Source: an uncultured Bacteroides sp.
GTDB taxonomy: Bacteria > Bacteroidota > Bacteroidia > Bacteroidales > Bacteroidaceae
DNA: 38,917 nt
Assembly: GCA_944320295.1 (NCBI GenBank)
Contig: CALUGY010000071.1
Location: 1 to 38,917, forward strand
Direction of reading: 5' to 3'
Shown: piece after piece, positions 8,305-16,589 of the stretch
How the letters are laid out: each line of letters begins with the position of its first letter
How positions within the stretch are numbered: the stretch's first letter is position 1
The notes under the pieces: model-generated
Databases searched by the model: none
Seen by the model: the letters and a program-made list of their open reading frames with translations, nothing else
What the model was told of the DNA's origin: nothing
Program-made: the position numbers and the translations under genes

Positions 8305-9105
8305 TTATTTTATGGCTTCGCGGATGCGTACCAGCTTCTCCAGCAGTCTTTCGAGCAGGTCGAGCTTCAGCATGTTGGCGCCATCGCTCAGGGCGGAAGA
8401 GGGGTCTTCGTGCGTCTCGATAAACAGGCCGTCGGCACCCACGGCTATGCCGGCCTTGGCCACGGTCTCGATGAGCTGTGGCATGCCGCCCGTCACGCCG
8501 CCTGCTTGGTTGGGCTGTTGCAGCGAGTGGGTGGCGTCCAGCACTACGGGATAGCCGAACGCCTGCATTTGCGGGATGCCGCGGTAGTCGATTACCAAGT
8601 CCTGGTAGCCGAAGGTGGTGCCGCGTTCGGTGAGCATGATGTCCGTGTTTCCGGCCTCGGCCACCTTTTCGGCGGCAAAGCGCATGGCGAGGGGCGAGAG
8701 GAACTGGCCCTTCTTTATGTTGATGGTCTTGCCTGTGCGGGCAGCAGCCACCAGCAGGTCGGTCTGCCTGCACAGGAAGGCCGGTATTTGCAGGATGTCC
8801 ACATATTCCGCAGCCATGGCGGCTTCGTCGGCGGCATGGATGTCGGTCACGACGGGCACGCCGAACGTGTCGTGCACTTTCCGCAATATCTTCAGGGCCT
8901 TTTCGTCACCTATGCCGGTGAAGGAGTCCATGCGCGAACGGTTTGCTTTGCGGTAAGAGCCTTTGAAGGCGTAGGGAATCTTCAGCCTTTCGGTGATGGC
9001 CGTGATGCGTTCGGCGATGCGCATGGCCATGTCTTCGCCCTCGACCACGCAAGGGCCGGCCAGCAGGAAGAAGTTGCCGGCGGGGTTGTGTTGGAAGTGT
9101 TTCAT
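8305..9105 (-). CDS. kdsA: 3-deoxy-8-phosphooctulonate synthase (KDO8P synthase)
   Basis: This cytoplasmic TIM-barrel enzyme condenses phosphoenolpyruvate with arabinose 5-phosphate to give KDO-8-phosphate, the precursor of the KDO sugar of lipopolysaccharide. Diagnostic segments are LLAGPCVVEGED near the start, FKGSYRKANRSRMDSFTG (PEP and A5P binding), VPVVTDIHAADEAA, IPAFLCRQTDLL and LTERGTTFGYQDL. I chose the ATG at 9103-9105 (MKHFQHNPAGN) because family members begin a few residues before NPxAGNFFLLAGP. An open frame continues upstream to 9183, with an alternative ATG at 9129. The translated length of about 266 residues is normal. Upstream lies a duplicated 13-mer and then one of the 22-bp arrays. 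Confidence 0.95.
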   Translation of the reverse strand: MKHFQHNPAGNFFLLAGPCVVEGEDMAMRIAERITAITERLKIPYAFKGSYRKANRSRMDSFTGIGDEKALKILRKVHDTFGVPVVTDIHAADEAAMAAEYVDILQIPAFLCRQTDLLVAAARTGKTINIKKGQFLSPLAMRFAAEKVAEAGNTDIMLTERGTTFGYQDLVIDYRGIPQMQAFGYPVVLDATHSLQQPNQAGGVTGGMPQLIETVAKAGIAVGADGLFIETHEDPSSALSDGANMLKLDLLERLLEKLVRIREAIK

Positions 9106-9152
9106 ATATCGGTCTTTTTCGTTATTCATATCCGTCTCGTTTGCAGCCCTTG

Positions 9153-9178
9153 CAGGGGCTTTATTCAGGGGCTTTATT
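9153..9178. repeat. Tandem 13-bp duplication upstream of kdsA
   Basis: CAGGGGCTTTATT occurs twice back to back (9153-9165 and 9166-9178). It abuts the first unit of the 22-bp palindromic array. Confidence 0.8.
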
Positions 9179-9266
9179 CGCAACGTGTTCGGAGCGTGCT
9201 CGCAACATGTTGCGCTCTTGCTCGGAACGTGTTGCGCCCGCGCTCGCGACGTGTTGCGAGCAACGG
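9179..9266. repeat. 22-bp-period palindromic array A (4 units)
   Basis: Four contiguous 22-bp units begin at 9179, 9201, 9223 and 9245. The core of unit 2, CGCAACATGTTGCG (9201-9214), is a perfect 14-bp palindrome. The others read CGCAACGTGTTCGG, CGGAACGTGTTGCG and CGCGACGTGTTGCG. The 8-bp spacers end in GCT in units 1-3. The array fills the gap between the lipid-kinase-family stop (9306) and kdsA. Units abut directly, so this is not a CRISPR. It resembles array D at 31983-32070. Confidence 0.85.
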
Positions 9267-9305
9267 GGTGTTATGCACGCGTTCCGGGGCCTCTCCGCAC
9301 GGGGG

Positions 9306-10232
9306 CTACTGGGGGATGATAAGCGTGATGGCTTCGTGCCGTATGCCTATCTCCAGCGGGAAGTGCTTGGGCAGGATGCGGCCGTCCAGGTCTACGGAGG
9401 CGTTTTGTGCCCGCAACACTTTGACGTGCTGCGTGCGGTAAGGCTTCACCATTTTATGGTTGAGTATGCGCCCCTCGATGAGCATCCACAGGCCAGTAAG
9501 CACTTGCCTCAGCTCCGGTCGGTAGATGACCGACACGTCGAGCCAGCCGTTGTAAGGCACGGCGTTGGGCACCTGCCCGTAGCCCCACGCGCTGCCCACG
9601 CAGACCGTCATGATGCGTCCGCGTATGTGTTCGCCGTTTATCTTGAGGTGCATGCGGTAGAGCTTGCGCTCGAAGATGAGCGAGAGGAAGGCCATGAAGT
9701 ATGACAGGTATTTCACTCCCCAGAATCGTTTGCATTGGTCGGTGATTTTCACGATACGTGCTCCCAGCCCGATGTTGATGGCGTTCACGAAGTAGCGTGT
9801 CAGGTGTTGCCGTCCGTCGTAGTAGTGGCAGGTACCCACGTCTATCTTGCGCCGTCTTCCACCCAACAGGCAGTCCACGGCTTTTTTATATTCCGTGTCT
9901 ATACCCCAGTACTTTGCAAAATCGTTGCCTATGCCGTTAGGTATGATGCCCACGGCTATGTTTTCCTTGTCTTCGGCATCGGAGAGCATGATGCCGTTTA
10001 TGGCGTCGTTCAGGGCGCCGTCGCCTCCGACCACCACGATGGTGCGGTAACCGTTGTTGGCCAATATCCCGGCCAGACGTTCCACGGAACCGAAACCTTC
10101 GGACTGCACGTAGTCGTAGTCCGCGCCCTTCTTGTCCATGTAGTCCTTGATTTCTTTCCAGCGTTTTTGCACCTTGCGTGTGCCGGCTTTGGGGTTGTAG
10201 ATGACACCCCACTTATCAGGCCCTATGCTCAT
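9306..10232 (-). CDS. Diacylglycerol-kinase-family lipid kinase
   Basis: The 308-residue protein has the DAGK catalytic fold of DgkB/YegS-like enzymes, which phosphorylate diacylglycerol or related lipids with ATP at the membrane face. VIYNPKAGTRK lies near residues 10-20. The nucleotide loop GGDGALNDAINGI (residues 69-81) and GIIPNGIGNDFAKYWGI carry the characteristic glycines, Asn and Asp. The C-terminal beta-sandwich includes VDLDGRILPKHFPLEI. The exact lipid cannot be assigned. It lies about 50 bp downstream of miaA and may be read from that operon or from a weak internal promoter near 10276-10284. Confidence 0.88.
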   Translation of the reverse strand: MSIGPDKWGVIYNPKAGTRKVQKRWKEIKDYMDKKGADYDYVQSEGFGSVERLAGILANNGYRTIVVVGGDGALNDAINGIMLSDAEDKENIAVGIIPNGIGNDFAKYWGIDTEYKKAVDCLLGGRRRKIDVGTCHYYDGRQHLTRYFVNAINIGLGARIVKITDQCKRFWGVKYLSYFMAFLSLIFERKLYRMHLKINGEHIRGRIMTVCVGSAWGYGQVPNAVPYNGWLDVSVIYRPELRQVLTGLWMLIEGRILNHKMVKPYRTQHVKVLRAQNASVDLDGRILPKHFPLEIGIRHEAITLIIPQ

Positions 10233-10275
10233 ATCGCTTTTATATATGGTTAATGTATTCCGTTCGTTCGGTGTG

Positions 10276-10284
10276 GCAAATTTA
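10276..10284 (-). promoter_or_regulatory. Possible -7 box for the lipid-kinase-family gene
   Basis: The minus strand reads TAAATTTGC about 44 bp before the start at 10232. No TTG element is present at the right distance. It overlaps the stop of miaA. Confidence 0.3.
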
Positions 10285-11235
10285 CGAATCCTCTTGGAGT
10301 TTCCGTTCTATGCAGGCCATCTTTTCTTCGGTCGGCATGGCGGCATCCAGCCAATGGATGGTGAAGCCTCTGCGCTCCATCCCCCGGAACCACGTCATTT
10401 GCCGCTTGGCAAACTGGTGTATGGCCGTCTCCAGCCCTGTGAACATCTCGTCGTAAGTCAGTTGGCCCGTGACGTAGAGGGTGAGGTACTTATATTCCAG
10501 TCCATAATATATCAAGTCGTCGGGGTGCAGGCCGCTTTGCAGCAGGTGCGCCACTTCCTCCACCATGCCTTCGTCCAGGCGTTGCTTCAGACGCTGTGTT
10601 ATTTTTGCCCGGCGCAGGTCGCGGTCTATGTTTATGCCTACGATGAGGCTTTTCAGCTTAGGGAAGGAGCGTTCGTCCACGGGGGTATGTGCGTAGTATT
10701 CTTCTATCTCGATGGCACGGATGGCACGTTTGACGGTATCCACGTCGGTGGTGTTGTGCAGGGTTTTGTAGGTGCGGAGCAGGTCGGTCAGTTCTTGCAA
10801 GCTCTTTCCGGAGAGACGTGCGCGCAACTCCGGATTTTCGGGGACGGGCAGCAGGCGGTATCCTTTCAATACGGATTCCAGGTACAGGCCTGTGCCTCCG
10901 CACATCACGGGAAGCAGCCCGCGGCGGCGCATGTTTTCGTAGACTGCAAGAAAGTCACGCTGGTATTCGAATACGTTGTACTTGTAGCCCGGCTCCACGA
11001 TGTCTATCAGGTGGTAGGGCACTTGCTCGCCGTTTACCGTGTAGTCGTCCAAGTCCTTGCCGGTACCGATGTCCATGCCCCGGTACACTTGTCTTGAGTC
11101 CGCGCTGATTATTTCCGTGTGCCACTTTGCCGCCAATGCGGCGGCCAGCCTGGTCTTGCCCGAAGCCGTGGGGCCTACGATGGCCACCAAGTCGTAACCG
11201 TGCCGGGAGTGGGCTTGCATGTTGCCGTCTGTCAT
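10282..11235 (-). CDS. miaA: tRNA dimethylallyltransferase
   Basis: MiaA transfers a dimethylallyl group to N6 of A37 in tRNAs that read UNN codons, the first step toward ms2i6A. The 317-residue protein shows the P-loop GPTASGKT (residues 21-28), the substrate-contacting DSRQVYRGMDIGTGK (from residue 46), and VPYHLIDIVEPG. The PVMCGGTGLYLESVLKG segment and the C-terminal RQMTWFRGME are also characteristic. The start overlaps the stop of rsmE by ATGA, so translation is probably coupled. The first few residues are poorly conserved in the family, so a start at the next Met (residue 6) is possible. Confidence 0.96.
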   Translation of the reverse strand: MTDGNMQAHSRHGYDLVAIVGPTASGKTRLAAALAAKWHTEIISADSRQVYRGMDIGTGKDLDDYTVNGEQVPYHLIDIVEPGYKYNVFEYQRDFLAVYENMRRRGLLPVMCGGTGLYLESVLKGYRLLPVPENPELRARLSGKSLQELTDLLRTYKTLHNTTDVDTVKRAIRAIEIEEYYAHTPVDERSFPKLKSLIVGINIDRDLRRAKITQRLKQRLDEGMVEEVAHLLQSGLHPDDLIYYGLEYKYLTLYVTGQLTYDEMFTGLETAIHQFAKRQMTWFRGMERRGFTIHWLDAAMPTEEKMACIERKLQEDS

Positions 11236-11933
11236 AGCTGGTGTTGCAGGTTGAGTATGTGGCAGGCCACGAGGGCCGCTGTCTCGGTGCGCAGGCGCGA
11301 ACGTCCCAAACTGACGGGACGGAATCCGTGTTCTTGCGCTTTACGTACTTCTTCTTCGCTGAAGTCCCCTTCCGGACCGATGAGTATCAATGCGTCTTGT
11401 TCCGGCACGATAATGTCTTTCAGCAACGCTTTGTCGCCCTCGTAACAATGGGCTATGAATTTTTGTCCTTCGAAAGGCCGGGAGATGAACTCGTTGAAGT
11501 CGGTCATTTCGTTTACTTTCGGCAGGCGTGCCTTGAGCGACTGCTTGATGGCGGATACCACAATCTTGCGGATTCGCTCTGTCTTGATGACCTTCCGCTC
11601 TGAGAAGCGGCAGTTCAAGAATGTCAGCTCGTCGAAACCTATTTCGGTAGCCTTCTCGGCAAACCATTCTGTACGATCCATGTTTTTTGTGGGTGCCATG
11701 GCTATGTGCAGTCTGCCTTGCCACAACGGTTGCTGATATTCCTTGCCGGTAATGTCGAGCAGGCAACGTTTGTGGTTTGTTACGGATATTGTGGCATGGT
11801 AGAAGCTTCCTTGTCCGTCCGTTAACATTACTTTGTCGCCGGGTTGCAGGCGTAACACTCTTATGGCGTGTGCGGCTTCGTCTTCGGGCAGTTCCTGTAG
11901 GACCTGTATGTCGGGAGTGTAAAATACGTGCAT
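11232..11933 (-). CDS. rsmE: 16S rRNA (uracil(1498)-N(3))-methyltransferase
   Basis: RsmE methylates N3 of U1498 in 16S rRNA of the small subunit using S-adenosylmethionine. The 233-residue protein has an N-terminal PUA-like RNA-binding part followed by a SPOUT domain. The SPOUT knot is visible as LILIGPEGDFSEEEV and SLGRSRLRTETAAL near the C terminus, with WFAEKATEIGFDELTFL before it. The length is typical. It lies between the bifunctional-nuclease-family gene (5-bp gap) and miaA (ATGA overlap), making an RNA-modification pair in one operon. Confidence 0.95.
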   Translation of the reverse strand: MHVFYTPDIQVLQELPEDEAAHAIRVLRLQPGDKVMLTDGQGSFYHATISVTNHKRCLLDITGKEYQQPLWQGRLHIAMAPTKNMDRTEWFAEKATEIGFDELTFLNCRFSERKVIKTERIRKIVVSAIKQSLKARLPKVNEMTDFNEFISRPFEGQKFIAHCYEGDKALLKDIIVPEQDALILIGPEGDFSEEEVRKAQEHGFRPVSLGRSRLRTETAALVACHILNLQHQL

Positions 11934-11938
11934 GGAGA

Positions 11939-12526
11939 CTATTGTTTGTGGAGTTGGTTTATTTGGTCACGCAATACAGCGGCCTGTTCGTAGTTTTCTT
12001 CGGCAATAGCTTTCTTCATGGCCGATTCGAGAGTGTCCAGCTTTTCTTCTTGCGAAGGTGGAACGTCTGTATTATGGCTTTTACTTTGGTAATAGCCGTA
12101 CACTTCCTTTGCTTTCGTTTTCACGCATTCGTTATTCAATATGTCATCGTATGCCAATATGGGTGCATTTAAGTGCAAAGCCAAGGTGATGGCGTCGCTT
12201 GTGCGTGCATCGATACGGTATATCGTGTTTTCAGATTTCAGGTAGAGATATGAGAAGTACACGCCATTCTCTACTTTGTAGATAAGCATTCTAAGTAGCT
12301 TGACATTCAGCATTCTTAGCACGTTGGCGAATAACTGGTGAGTCAGCGGGCGTGGGGGCATGAAGCCTTTCAATTCAAGTATGACCGCTTGTGCTTCAGA
12401 GGCTCCTACGATTATGGGAATGCTTCGTTTGCCCATTTTTTCTCCCAAAACAAGGGCGTATGCACCGGCTTGTGTTTGGCTACTGGAAATGTTTTGTATA
12501 TAGAGTTCTACTTTTTTCCTGTTCAT
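11939..12526 (-). CDS. Bifunctional nuclease (DUF151) family protein with C-terminal UVR motif
   Basis: The 195-residue protein has a BFN/DUF151 domain (residues about 1-135) containing LPIIVGASEAQA-like IPIIVGASEAQAVILEL, RPLTHQLFANVL and RIDARTSDAITLAL. A short UvrB/UvrC-type helical hairpin follows at the C terminus (about residues 158-193, MKKAIAEENYEQAAVLRDQI). Family members have been reported with nuclease activity on RNA and DNA, but the physiological role in Bacteroidetes is unclear. The UVR motif suggests a protein-protein contact. Its ATG overlaps the stop of the nucleoside permease gene (ATGA). Confidence 0.9.
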   Translation of the reverse strand: MNRKKVELYIQNISSSQTQAGAYALVLGEKMGKRSIPIIVGASEAQAVILELKGFMPPRPLTHQLFANVLRMLNVKLLRMLIYKVENGVYFSYLYLKSENTIYRIDARTSDAITLALHLNAPILAYDDILNNECVKTKAKEVYGYYQSKSHNTDVPPSQEEKLDTLESAMKKAIAEENYEQAAVLRDQINQLHKQ

Positions 12527-13779
12527 TGCTTTACGTTGTTTTCAGGCACGTGCTTGTAGCGGAATACAAGTCCGAACAATATTCCGATAAGGAGGGCATA
12601 GCCTGCGAAAATTAGCCAGATGGGAGTCCATTCACGACTGATGACTTCGCCGCTTTCCGCATATACCGAGAAGAAATCTACTACGGCACCACTTGCATAT
12701 CCGCCAACAAAGGCTCCTATGCCGTTGGTCATCATGAAGAACAAACCTTGTGCACTAGCACGGATGCTAGAGTGTGCCTCCATTTCAGTAAACAAGGAGC
12801 CTGAGACATTGAAGAAGTCGAATGCCATGCCATAGACTATCATAGAGAGAATGAGCATCCATAGCCCGTCGCCAGGGTTGCCCAATCCAAACAAACCGAA
12901 GCGGAACACCCATGCAAACATGCTGATGAGCATGACACGTTTTATTCCGAAGTGTTTCAAGAAAAACGGAATTGCAAGGATAAACAGGGTTTCACTCATC
13001 TGAGAGAAAGAGAGCAATATGACGGAATGTTGCACCCCGAATGAGTCGGCATATTCCGGAAGGTCTTTGAAGGAATTGAGGAATGTGTCGCCATAAGTGT
13101 TCGTTATCTGTAAGGCTGCGCCTAAAAGCATGGAGAAGAGGAAGAAAATAGCCATTTTCTTTTGTTTGAGAAGCACCAGCGCATCGAGTCCGAAAGCGGA
13201 GAGAACCGTCTTGTTCTCGCTACGGGCAGGCGGGCAAGGAGGTAGGGTGAACGCATACAGCCCAAGCACCAAGGCAGAGATGGCTGCCACGTAGAGCTGG
13301 GCGGCACCGTTCTTGAATCCTGTCAGGTCTACGGCCCACATGGCGCAAATGAATCCCACCGTCCCCCAAACGCGTATGGGGGGGAAGTCCTTTATAAGAT
13401 CGAGGTGGTATTTTTCGAGCGCGTTGTACGATACCGTATTGGCCAATGAAAGTGTGGGCATGTAGGCCAGCATGTTGAGCAGCATGGCCCAGTACATTTC
13501 CTGATATGTGGTGGCGGTGGAGGCGTAGAACAACGCTCCTGCGCCAATGAGGTGGAGCAAACCGTACAGGCGTTCCGCGTTAATCCATTTGTCGGCGATG
13601 ATACCCGTCAGACCCGGCATAAAGAGGGCGGCAATACCCATGGTGGCGAATATCGCCCCTATCTGTCCGCCTTCGAAATGCAATGTGTTGTTCATGTAAC
13701 TGCCCAACGATATGAGCCATGCACCCCAAATGAAGAATTGCAAAAATTGCATGGCGGTGAGTCTGAATTTGATACCCAT
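12523..13779 (-). CDS. MFS nucleoside permease (NupG/XapB-like)
   Basis: The 418-residue protein has about 12 membrane segments and matches the nucleoside:H+ symporter branch of the major facilitator superfamily. The N terminus MGIKFRLTAMQFLQFFIWGAW and the TM2-TM3 loop MPGLTGIIADKWINAERLYG are characteristic. So is FPPIRVWGTVGFI between TM4 and TM5. It should import nucleosides across the inner membrane, and the precise specificity is not readable. It is the first gene of the minus-strand operon with the DUF151 protein, rsmE and miaA, and two good promoters lie upstream. Confidence 0.88.
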   Translation of the reverse strand: MGIKFRLTAMQFLQFFIWGAWLISLGSYMNNTLHFEGGQIGAIFATMGIAALFMPGLTGIIADKWINAERLYGLLHLIGAGALFYASTATTYQEMYWAMLLNMLAYMPTLSLANTVSYNALEKYHLDLIKDFPPIRVWGTVGFICAMWAVDLTGFKNGAAQLYVAAISALVLGLYAFTLPPCPPARSENKTVLSAFGLDALVLLKQKKMAIFFLFSMLLGAALQITNTYGDTFLNSFKDLPEYADSFGVQHSVILLSFSQMSETLFILAIPFFLKHFGIKRVMLISMFAWVFRFGLFGLGNPGDGLWMLILSMIVYGMAFDFFNVSGSLFTEMEAHSSIRASAQGLFFMMTNGIGAFVGGYASGAVVDFFSVYAESGEVISREWTPIWLIFAGYALLIGILFGLVFRYKHVPENNVKQ

Positions 13780-13828
13780 AGAGTTTGTTTTTAACGGTGG
13801 AACGTTTAATAAGGTTGGTGTATTAATT

Positions 13829-13861
13829 GCAAATGTACAACCTTAACGCAAGAAAAGCAAA
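13829..13861 (-). promoter_or_regulatory. Proximal promoter of the nucleoside permease operon
   Basis: The minus strand reads TTTTG, 20 bp, then TACATTTGC. It lies about 50 bp upstream of the permease ATG. Confidence 0.6.
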
Positions 13862-13963
13862 AAAGGAGAAGAAAAAACAAGGGAGAAAGATGGATAGGGT
13901 ATATAAAAAAAGAAGGGTATCTATCCCAGACACCCAATCTCTATTAACCTTAAATCTAATACC

Positions 13964-13987
13964 ATGAAAAACACGTTGCAAAGGTAG
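13964..13987 (+). other. Leader-like minicistron MKNTLQR
   Basis: ATG at 13964 opens an 8-codon frame (Met-Lys-Asn-Thr-Leu-Gln-Arg-stop). A TTAACCTTAAATCT stretch stands immediately upstream. It overlaps the minus-strand -7 box at 13978-13986 and points away from any nearby plus-strand gene. I believe similar sequences occur in other Bacteroides intergenic regions, but this is unverified. It may be a repeat-type element and not a translated leader. Confidence 0.35.
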
Positions 13988-14008
13988 GGCTTTTTCAATA
14001 CGCTGCAA
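13978..14008 (-). promoter_or_regulatory. Distal promoter of the nucleoside permease operon
   Basis: The minus strand reads ATTG, 19 bp, then TACCTTTGC, a near-consensus Bacteroidetes promoter. It would give a leader of about 190 nt before the permease ATG. Confidence 0.65.
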
Positions 14009-14114
14009 TAGTAAACGAGGAAAATCTTTCTTCTATTAACGTTTTTTATTAGATATGGCCCGTTTTTACTGTTTTCAGGCTACAGATTTATGCTTTATGC
14101 TGCCGAACGGCCTT

Positions 14115-15296
14115 TTATTCCACATAGAGCACAAGCCCTTTCAGGTATTCGCCTTCGGGGTGATAGATGTTCACCGGATGGTCGGCAGGCTGGGTGAGCT
14201 GGTGCAGGATGCGCACGCTCCGGCCCGACATGGCCGCCGCGGTGAATACGGCTGTGCGGAAGTTTTCCTTGCTTACTGCCTGGGAACAGGAGAAGGTGAA
14301 CAGGATGCCGCCCGGCTTTATCTTCTCGAAAGCCCGTGCATTGAGCTTGCGGTAGCCTTGCAGGGCGTTGCGCAGGGCATCGCGGTGCTTGGCAAAGGCT
14401 GGCGGGTCGAGGATAATGAGGTCGTAGCGGTCGCCCATATGGTCGAGGTATTTGAAGGCATCCTCGGCAAAGGCCGCGTGGCGCGTGTCGTCGGGGAAGT
14501 TGAGATCCACGTTCTGGTTCGTCAGGTCGATGGCTTTGGCCGAGCTGTCCACCGAGTGCACCAGCTGTGCACCGCCGCGCATGGCGTAGACCGAGAAGCC
14601 ACTGGTATAGCAGAACATGTTGAGCACGTGGCGGCCTGCGGCGTAACGTTCCAGCAGGGAGCGGTTCTCGCGTTGGTCGACGAAGAAGCCCGTCTTCTGG
14701 CCTTTCAGCCAATCTATGTGGAACTTCAGCCCGTACTCCGTGGCGATGTTGTCGGTGCTGCCGCCCACGAGGAAGCCGTTCTCCGGATAGAGATCGGCCT
14801 TGAAGGGAAGGGTCGTTTCCGACTTATAATATATATTGTCTATTTGTCCTTGCATTACTTCTTGCAGGGCCTGGGCGATAGTCATCCGCTCGAGGTGCAT
14901 GCCGGCCGAGTGGGCTTGCATGACGGCGGTGCGGGCGTAGATGTCAATTACCAGTCCTGGAAGGTTGTCGCCTTCGCCATGCACCAAGCGGTAGGTGTCG
15001 TTGTCGGGGCGGGATGCCAGGCCGATGCTCTGCCTCATGAGGCGGGCGGCGGAGAGGCGGCGCATCCAGAAAGCCTTGTCTATGGCTTCGTCTTGGCGGA
15101 AGGTGAGCACGCGCACGGCAATGCTGCCTATCTGGTAGTGGCCTTTGGCGATGAATTCATTTTTCGAGGTGTAGACCTCCACGGTTTCCCCTTCTTGTGG
15201 GGTGCCCTCCATTCTGGCTATTGCCCCGGAGAATATCCAAGGGTGGAAGCGTTTCAGCGACTCCTCTTTGCCGGGTTTCAGATAAAGTTTGTACAT
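14115..15296 (-). CDS. rlmI: Class I rRNA large-subunit methyltransferase (RlmI family)
   Basis: The 393-residue protein begins with a PUA RNA-binding domain (residues about 1-75, YLKPGKEESLKRFHPWIFSGAI). A Rossmann SAM-dependent methyltransferase domain follows. Motifs seen are VLNMFCYTSGFSVYAMRGGA (SAM-binding motif I), DLIILDPPAFAKHRDAL (motif IV) and FTFSCSQAVS, which carries the catalytic Cys. E. coli RlmI makes m5C1962 in 23S rRNA, and the same target is inferred here. It is a single unit with the exonuclease gene about 50 bp upstream on the same strand. The symbol is by family only. Confidence 0.88.
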   Translation of the reverse strand: MYKLYLKPGKEESLKRFHPWIFSGAIARMEGTPQEGETVEVYTSKNEFIAKGHYQIGSIAVRVLTFRQDEAIDKAFWMRRLSAARLMRQSIGLASRPDNDTYRLVHGEGDNLPGLVIDIYARTAVMQAHSAGMHLERMTIAQALQEVMQGQIDNIYYKSETTLPFKADLYPENGFLVGGSTDNIATEYGLKFHIDWLKGQKTGFFVDQRENRSLLERYAAGRHVLNMFCYTSGFSVYAMRGGAQLVHSVDSSAKAIDLTNQNVDLNFPDDTRHAAFAEDAFKYLDHMGDRYDLIILDPPAFAKHRDALRNALQGYRKLNARAFEKIKPGGILFTFSCSQAVSKENFRTAVFTAAAMSGRSVRILHQLTQPADHPVNIYHPEGEYLKGLVLYVE

Positions 15297-15344
15297 GTAT
15301 GTCGTATGGGTAGGTTTATTTGTCTATGGGGATGGCGGCACCGT

Positions 15345-16007
15345 TCAGTCCGCGTGCGGCAATTCCGCCGGGGCTGGTGCGGGCATTGGCTCTATCTCGA
15401 AGTTGCCCGTACGCTTCAGCTCCTCCAGCAGGTTGTATATGTTGAGGCAGGCCCACGCGTCGGTGGCGGCGTAAAGCTGTTGCGGCCCGGTCAGGGTGGG
15501 GGCTTCCCAATTGCTCAGGCGTTGCGACTTCGATATCTTCTGCCCGAACAAGATGCCGTATATCTTTTGCAGGCTTTTATCTTGTATGCCGAACAGGTGG
15601 ACGTATTCTTGTAGTTCCACGCAGGCGCGTTGCTCGAAGGGCGCGCGTTTGTGCAGCATCAGAAAGTCGTCTTTCAGCGAGAGGCCCACCTTGGTGATAC
15701 GCGGGCTTTCGAGCAAGCTGATGACCGGTAGCGTCAGTCCTGTCAGGTTGAGGCGGAACAGGTAGCAATGTTTTTGGGATGCCACTTGCAGCAGGGCCAC
15801 CTTGTGCACCTGTCCTTTGGAAAACGAAGGCCTCGTCTCGCTGTCTATGCCCAGCAGGGGAAACTGCTTGAGGTGTGCCACGGCGCGCTCGGCCTCTTGC
15901 GGTGTTTGCACCACGTGTATCTGTCCCGGGAAGGCGGCCTTGGGCATGTCGTTCAAGCTTTCTTTGGTTATGCTCCGTTTTATCAGGAGGGGTGTATCGG
16001 TCAGCAT
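15345..16007 (-). CDS. 3'-5' exonuclease, DEDDy (RNase D-like) family
   Basis: The 220-residue protein is a single exonuclease domain without the HRDC domains of RNase D. The metal-binding motifs are LGIDSETRP (Asp55 and Glu57, Exo I), KVGLSLKDDFLML (Asp113 or Asp114, Exo II) and YAATDAWACLNIY (Tyr179 and Asp183, Exo III of the DEDDy type). It should trim RNA or DNA 3' ends in the cytoplasm. It starts 2 bp after the DUF5063 stop, so the two are probably co-translated. A shorter start at Met21 would still keep all motifs. The Pro/Ala-rich tail is unlike the core domain. Confidence 0.9.
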   Translation of the reverse strand: MLTDTPLLIKRSITKESLNDMPKAAFPGQIHVVQTPQEAERAVAHLKQFPLLGIDSETRPSFSKGQVHKVALLQVASQKHCYLFRLNLTGLTLPVISLLESPRITKVGLSLKDDFLMLHKRAPFEQRACVELQEYVHLFGIQDKSLQKIYGILFGQKISKSQRLSNWEAPTLTGPQQLYAATDAWACLNIYNLLEELKRTGNFEIEPMPAPAPAELPHAD

Positions 16008-16009
16008 GG

Positions 16010-16567
16010 TCAGTAGGCGTTGTCTTCTTCGTTGTTGTCCGTGTCGTCATCGCTTTGCGCGTAGCGGGCTTCGTGCAGGGCGCGCAGCGTGTTCACCAGC
16101 TTCTGCCCCCAGTAGAGGCGGAAGTTCTCCTGGCAGATGGCCAGCGCGTCGTGCATCGTCTTGTTCAGCCCGAGGCGGAACACGAAGATGAAGTCTTTAA
16201 TGTCTTGATATATGTCGGCCAAGTCTTCGGAGACGTAGCGCGTGACGGGCTGGTCGCTGTACTTCATGTCCTCTACGAACACGTCGAGGTACGCGTCCCT
16301 CTCGCCCATGATTCCGGCCAGCGACAGGCGCAACACCTCGTAGTCGGCCTCGGTGACGTAGGTCTCCGGTGCCTCGTCGCCCAGCGTTTCGCACGGGGGC
16401 AGCATGGAGGCTTTCAGGTAGAGCAGGGGGAGCATCTTCAGCGCCGTATCCATAAAGGAAGCGCGCTTGGAGCCTTCTGCCTGCTCGAGAAACTTGCAGT
16501 ACTCGGCGGCGACGGTGACGAACTCCACCACGTTGCGGTCGAATATCACTTGGCTGTCTTCTTTCAT
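16010..16567 (-). CDS. DUF5063 domain protein
   Basis: About 185 residues long, starting MKEDSQVIFDRNVVEFV. The fold is predicted helical and acidic, with YCKFLEQAEG, LPLLYLKASMLPP and VEDMKYSDQPVTRYVSEDLADIYQDIKDF, ending in an Asp/Glu-rich tail. I recognise it as a DUF5063 protein, a Bacteroidetes family of unknown function. I chose the ATG at 16565-16567: the frame stays open to 16801, but that extension runs through palindromic array B and the promoter at 16590-16622. It sits 2 bp upstream of the DEDDy exonuclease gene, which suggests a shared role in nucleic-acid processing. Confidence 0.82.
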   Translation of the reverse strand: MKEDSQVIFDRNVVEFVTVAAEYCKFLEQAEGSKRASFMDTALKMLPLLYLKASMLPPCETLGDEAPETYVTEADYEVLRLSLAGIMGERDAYLDVFVEDMKYSDQPVTRYVSEDLADIYQDIKDFIFVFRLGLNKTMHDALAICQENFRLYWGQKLVNTLRALHEARYAQSDDDTDNNEEDNAY

Positions 16568-16589
16568 CGGTCTTGGTCGTTTATAGGTG

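Larger units (their letters stand above)
13780..14114. other. Intergenic region with two minus-strand promoters and a leader-like element
   Basis: This 335-bp AT-rich gap separates rlmI (stop at 14115) from nupG-like (start at 13779), both minus. It holds promoter candidates at 13829-13861 and 13978-14008. A plus-strand minicistron at 13964-13987 is preceded by ATTAACCTTAAATCTAATAC. No other gene is seen. Confidence 0.6.
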
